Shown here piece by piece: positions 6,670-7,712 of a stretch of DNA of 7,712 bases. The position numbers and the translations under genes were made by a program. The notes beneath the pieces were generated by a model. It ran no database searches. It saw only the letters and a program-made list of their open reading frames with translations, and was not told the origin of the DNA. How positions within the stretch are numbered: the first letter of the stretch is position 1; each line of letters begins with the position of its first letter. Source of the DNA: G039029935 sp039029935 (GTDB taxonomy: Bacteria; Chloroflexota; Anaerolineae; Caldilineales; Caldilineaceae); assembly GCA_039029935.1 (NCBI GenBank), contig JBCCFC010000648.1, positions 1 to 7,712 of the forward strand, read 5' to 3'.

Positions 6670-6690
6670 TTGATGGGCCATACCCATCAA
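6670..6690 (-). terminator. Hairpin over the stop codon of the upstream gene, doubtful terminator
   Basis: TTGATGGG and CCCATCAA form a perfect 8-bp stem with the 5-base loop CCATA, and the hairpin covers the TGA stop. An imperfect stem, TGTTACGG (6634-6641) with CCATAACA (6653-6660), follows on the downstream side. Neither is followed by a T-run on the minus strand, so a classic Rho-independent terminator is not supported. A role in 3' end stability is equally possible. Confidence 0.3.
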
Positions 6691-7505
6691 CGACTAATAG
6701 TCGGTAAGAAAACTCGATCCCCGACTGTAAATACCACAGGCTGTGCATGTAGCCCATCACGGTCACGCGCATGAATGGCAATACGATATGGACCAATCAG
6801 CGTAAATCCAGCGTAATCAAGATAGTAATCCCCATCTATGGCATTACCATTCCATCGCTCCAAGGGAATTGATTCTTGGACTTCGGTGTTAAATTCGCCA
6901 TCAGCAGAGGGGGGCGTATAGTCCGGTGGGTAGATAACAGCCCACACCTCCGATACCCCCTTATCATCGCGGACATCTGCATAAAAACGGCCTTGACGAT
7001 TATTAATCATGCTGTCCAATCGAGCGTCTGCAATAAAGGGCGGCCAGTTATCACCCGATGAACCATCGTCTTGGAATCCACGCTGTGCGGCAATGACCGA
7101 ATCTTGTGTTTCATTGGGAACGCCATTACCATTGGCATCAAGCCATGGGTTTTGAGATGCATACAGTTCTTCAACAATGGTTTTCACCGATGTAAAGCTA
7201 TCAGAGAGATTGTTGCCCTGTCCCAACTTGATAATAAAGTTATCGGTAAAGTGTGCGCCATAGAGCGATGCATAGGCGTCATACAGGGCATTGGAAGAGG
7301 TGATAACGACACGTCCTGGGTGACTAATACTGCTAGGCGTGTCAATAAAACTACCAGAATGACAGGCTTCAATAATAATATTGCTTTTCACCCCTGGAAC
7401 GGTGGTTTCCAATTCTGTCAGCCAACCATCTAACATGCTGGGGGTCAACACATGTCCTTCCTCATTGTCAATATAGAGTTCTTCTTGATTGCCGCGTAGA
7501 CCCAT
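6687..7505 (-). pseudogene. 5'-truncated legumain-like (C13) gene with Ig-like module and FLPTISR tail
   Basis: The visible part encodes 272 residues, numbered from the ATG at 7505. C13-like residues 1-140 contain NIIIEACHSGSF with Cys48 (codon TGT, 7362-7364) and end in WLDANGNGVPNETQ, an EF-hand-like loop. The Ig-like module is at 154-261 and the tail is RVFLPTISR. The family needs roughly 90 more residues of C13 fold upstream plus a PPC-like domain and a signal peptide, and none are here. An in-frame TGA lies at 7527-7529, and the ATG has no ribosome binding site, so it is not a credible start. The residue 44 before Cys48, where His is expected, is Arg4. It is close to unit 2 of the downstream gene. 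It is either a disrupted gene or the intact end of one cut by an assembly join near 7505. Confidence 0.75.
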
Positions 7506-7712
7506 TTCAGCTGGTGGCGTTGTTCGTCAGTTAACTGCTGTTGTTCAATGTTGGCTTCGCCATCAAGACCTTCGCCTTCCGGTACCTGCACCGCCATGTC
7601 CGGGCGTGAGATCAGGTCCGCCACGAACGGTGTCAGAGGTTTTGCCTGCAGAATCGACTGACTGATGACATCGACAGAGAAGAGTGCAATGAGCAACAAC
7701 AACAACGAACAA
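7445..7712 (-). CDS. Partial unrecognised reading frame at the window edge, probably joined to foreign sequence
   Basis: This minus-strand frame is open from the window edge and stops at 7445. It has a hydrophobic stretch, LLLLLIALFSVDVISQSIL, then a polar part with FVADLISRPDMAVQVPEGEG and LTDEQRHQLKWVYAAIKK. From about 7505 down it reads through the C13 gene in another frame, so its last 20 or so residues are probably not natural. The part above 7505 looks like real protein: a membrane segment followed by a soluble region. No family is recognised. No convincing start is visible; a TTG at 7705 is the first in-window start, but the true start probably lies outside. Confidence 0.4.
   Translation of the reverse strand, partial: CSLLLLLIALFSVDVISQSILQAKPLTPFVADLISRPDMAVQVPEGEGLDGEANIEQQQLTDEQRHQLKWVYAAIKKNSILTMRKDMC

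Larger units (their letters stand above)
6321..6686. other. Spacer between the two tandem C13-family genes
   Basis: The spacer is 366 bases if the start at 6320 is used, or 255 if 6431 is used. It contains the hairpin over the upstream stop codon, a second imperfect hairpin at 6634-6660, the 14-bp palindrome and two candidate starts. No RNA gene or credible small gene is visible. On the minus strand it has A-runs rather than the T-run expected of an intrinsic terminator, so co-transcription of the two genes is possible. Confidence 0.6.

Noticed and set aside
7690..7712. Plus-strand ATG giving MSNNNNEQ to the window edge as the start of a new gene
   Set aside because: Only eight codons are visible, the ribosome site is weak and the run comes from a CAA triplet repeat; it cannot be supported.

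Overview
The window is almost entirely two minus-strand genes for large secreted proteins of one family, arranged head to tail. The organism looks bacterial and most resembles a Chloroflexota (Anaerolineae-like) member. This rests on Thr/Pro-rich PTPTxTPT linkers between extracellular modules and on both proteins ending in a short FLPT(V/I)SR tail. Tails and linkers of this style are common in that phylum as I recall it, but no phylogenetic marker gene is present, so the assignment is an inference.

Layout, in the direction of transcription (right to left). 7712-7506: about 200 bases that look richer in GC and do not continue the downstream gene. They carry a reading frame open to the window edge whose product I do not recognise. 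7505-6687: the 3' part of a legumain-like (peptidase C13) gene that loses its homology abruptly at its 5' end. 6686-6321: a spacer with a hairpin at the upstream gene's stop, a 14-bp perfect palindrome and two possible starts for the next gene. 6320-39: one giant gene of about 2093 codons. It encodes a signal peptide, a Cys-bounded LRR cap, 18 leucine-rich repeats, a fibronectin III domain, a Thr/Pro linker and three tandem units. Each unit is a PPC-like beta domain followed by a C13 protease-like domain. An Ig-like module follows units 1 and 3, and the FLPTVSR tail ends the protein. 38-1: nothing recognisable.

The main result is that the three C13 domains of the giant protein differ in their catalytic dyad. 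Unit 1 has His but Ser for Cys, unit 2 lacks both, and unit 3 has the complete His-Gly / Glu-Ala-Cys pair. The spacing between the two catalytic positions is 44 residues in all three units and also in the truncated neighbour. The protein therefore looks like a secreted recognition array (LRR, FN3) carrying two pseudoproteases and one probably active legumain-like protease. The neighbour is most similar to unit 2 yet keeps the Cys, which suggests intragenic and tandem duplication followed by loss of active-site residues. What the protein binds or cleaves cannot be read from the sequence.
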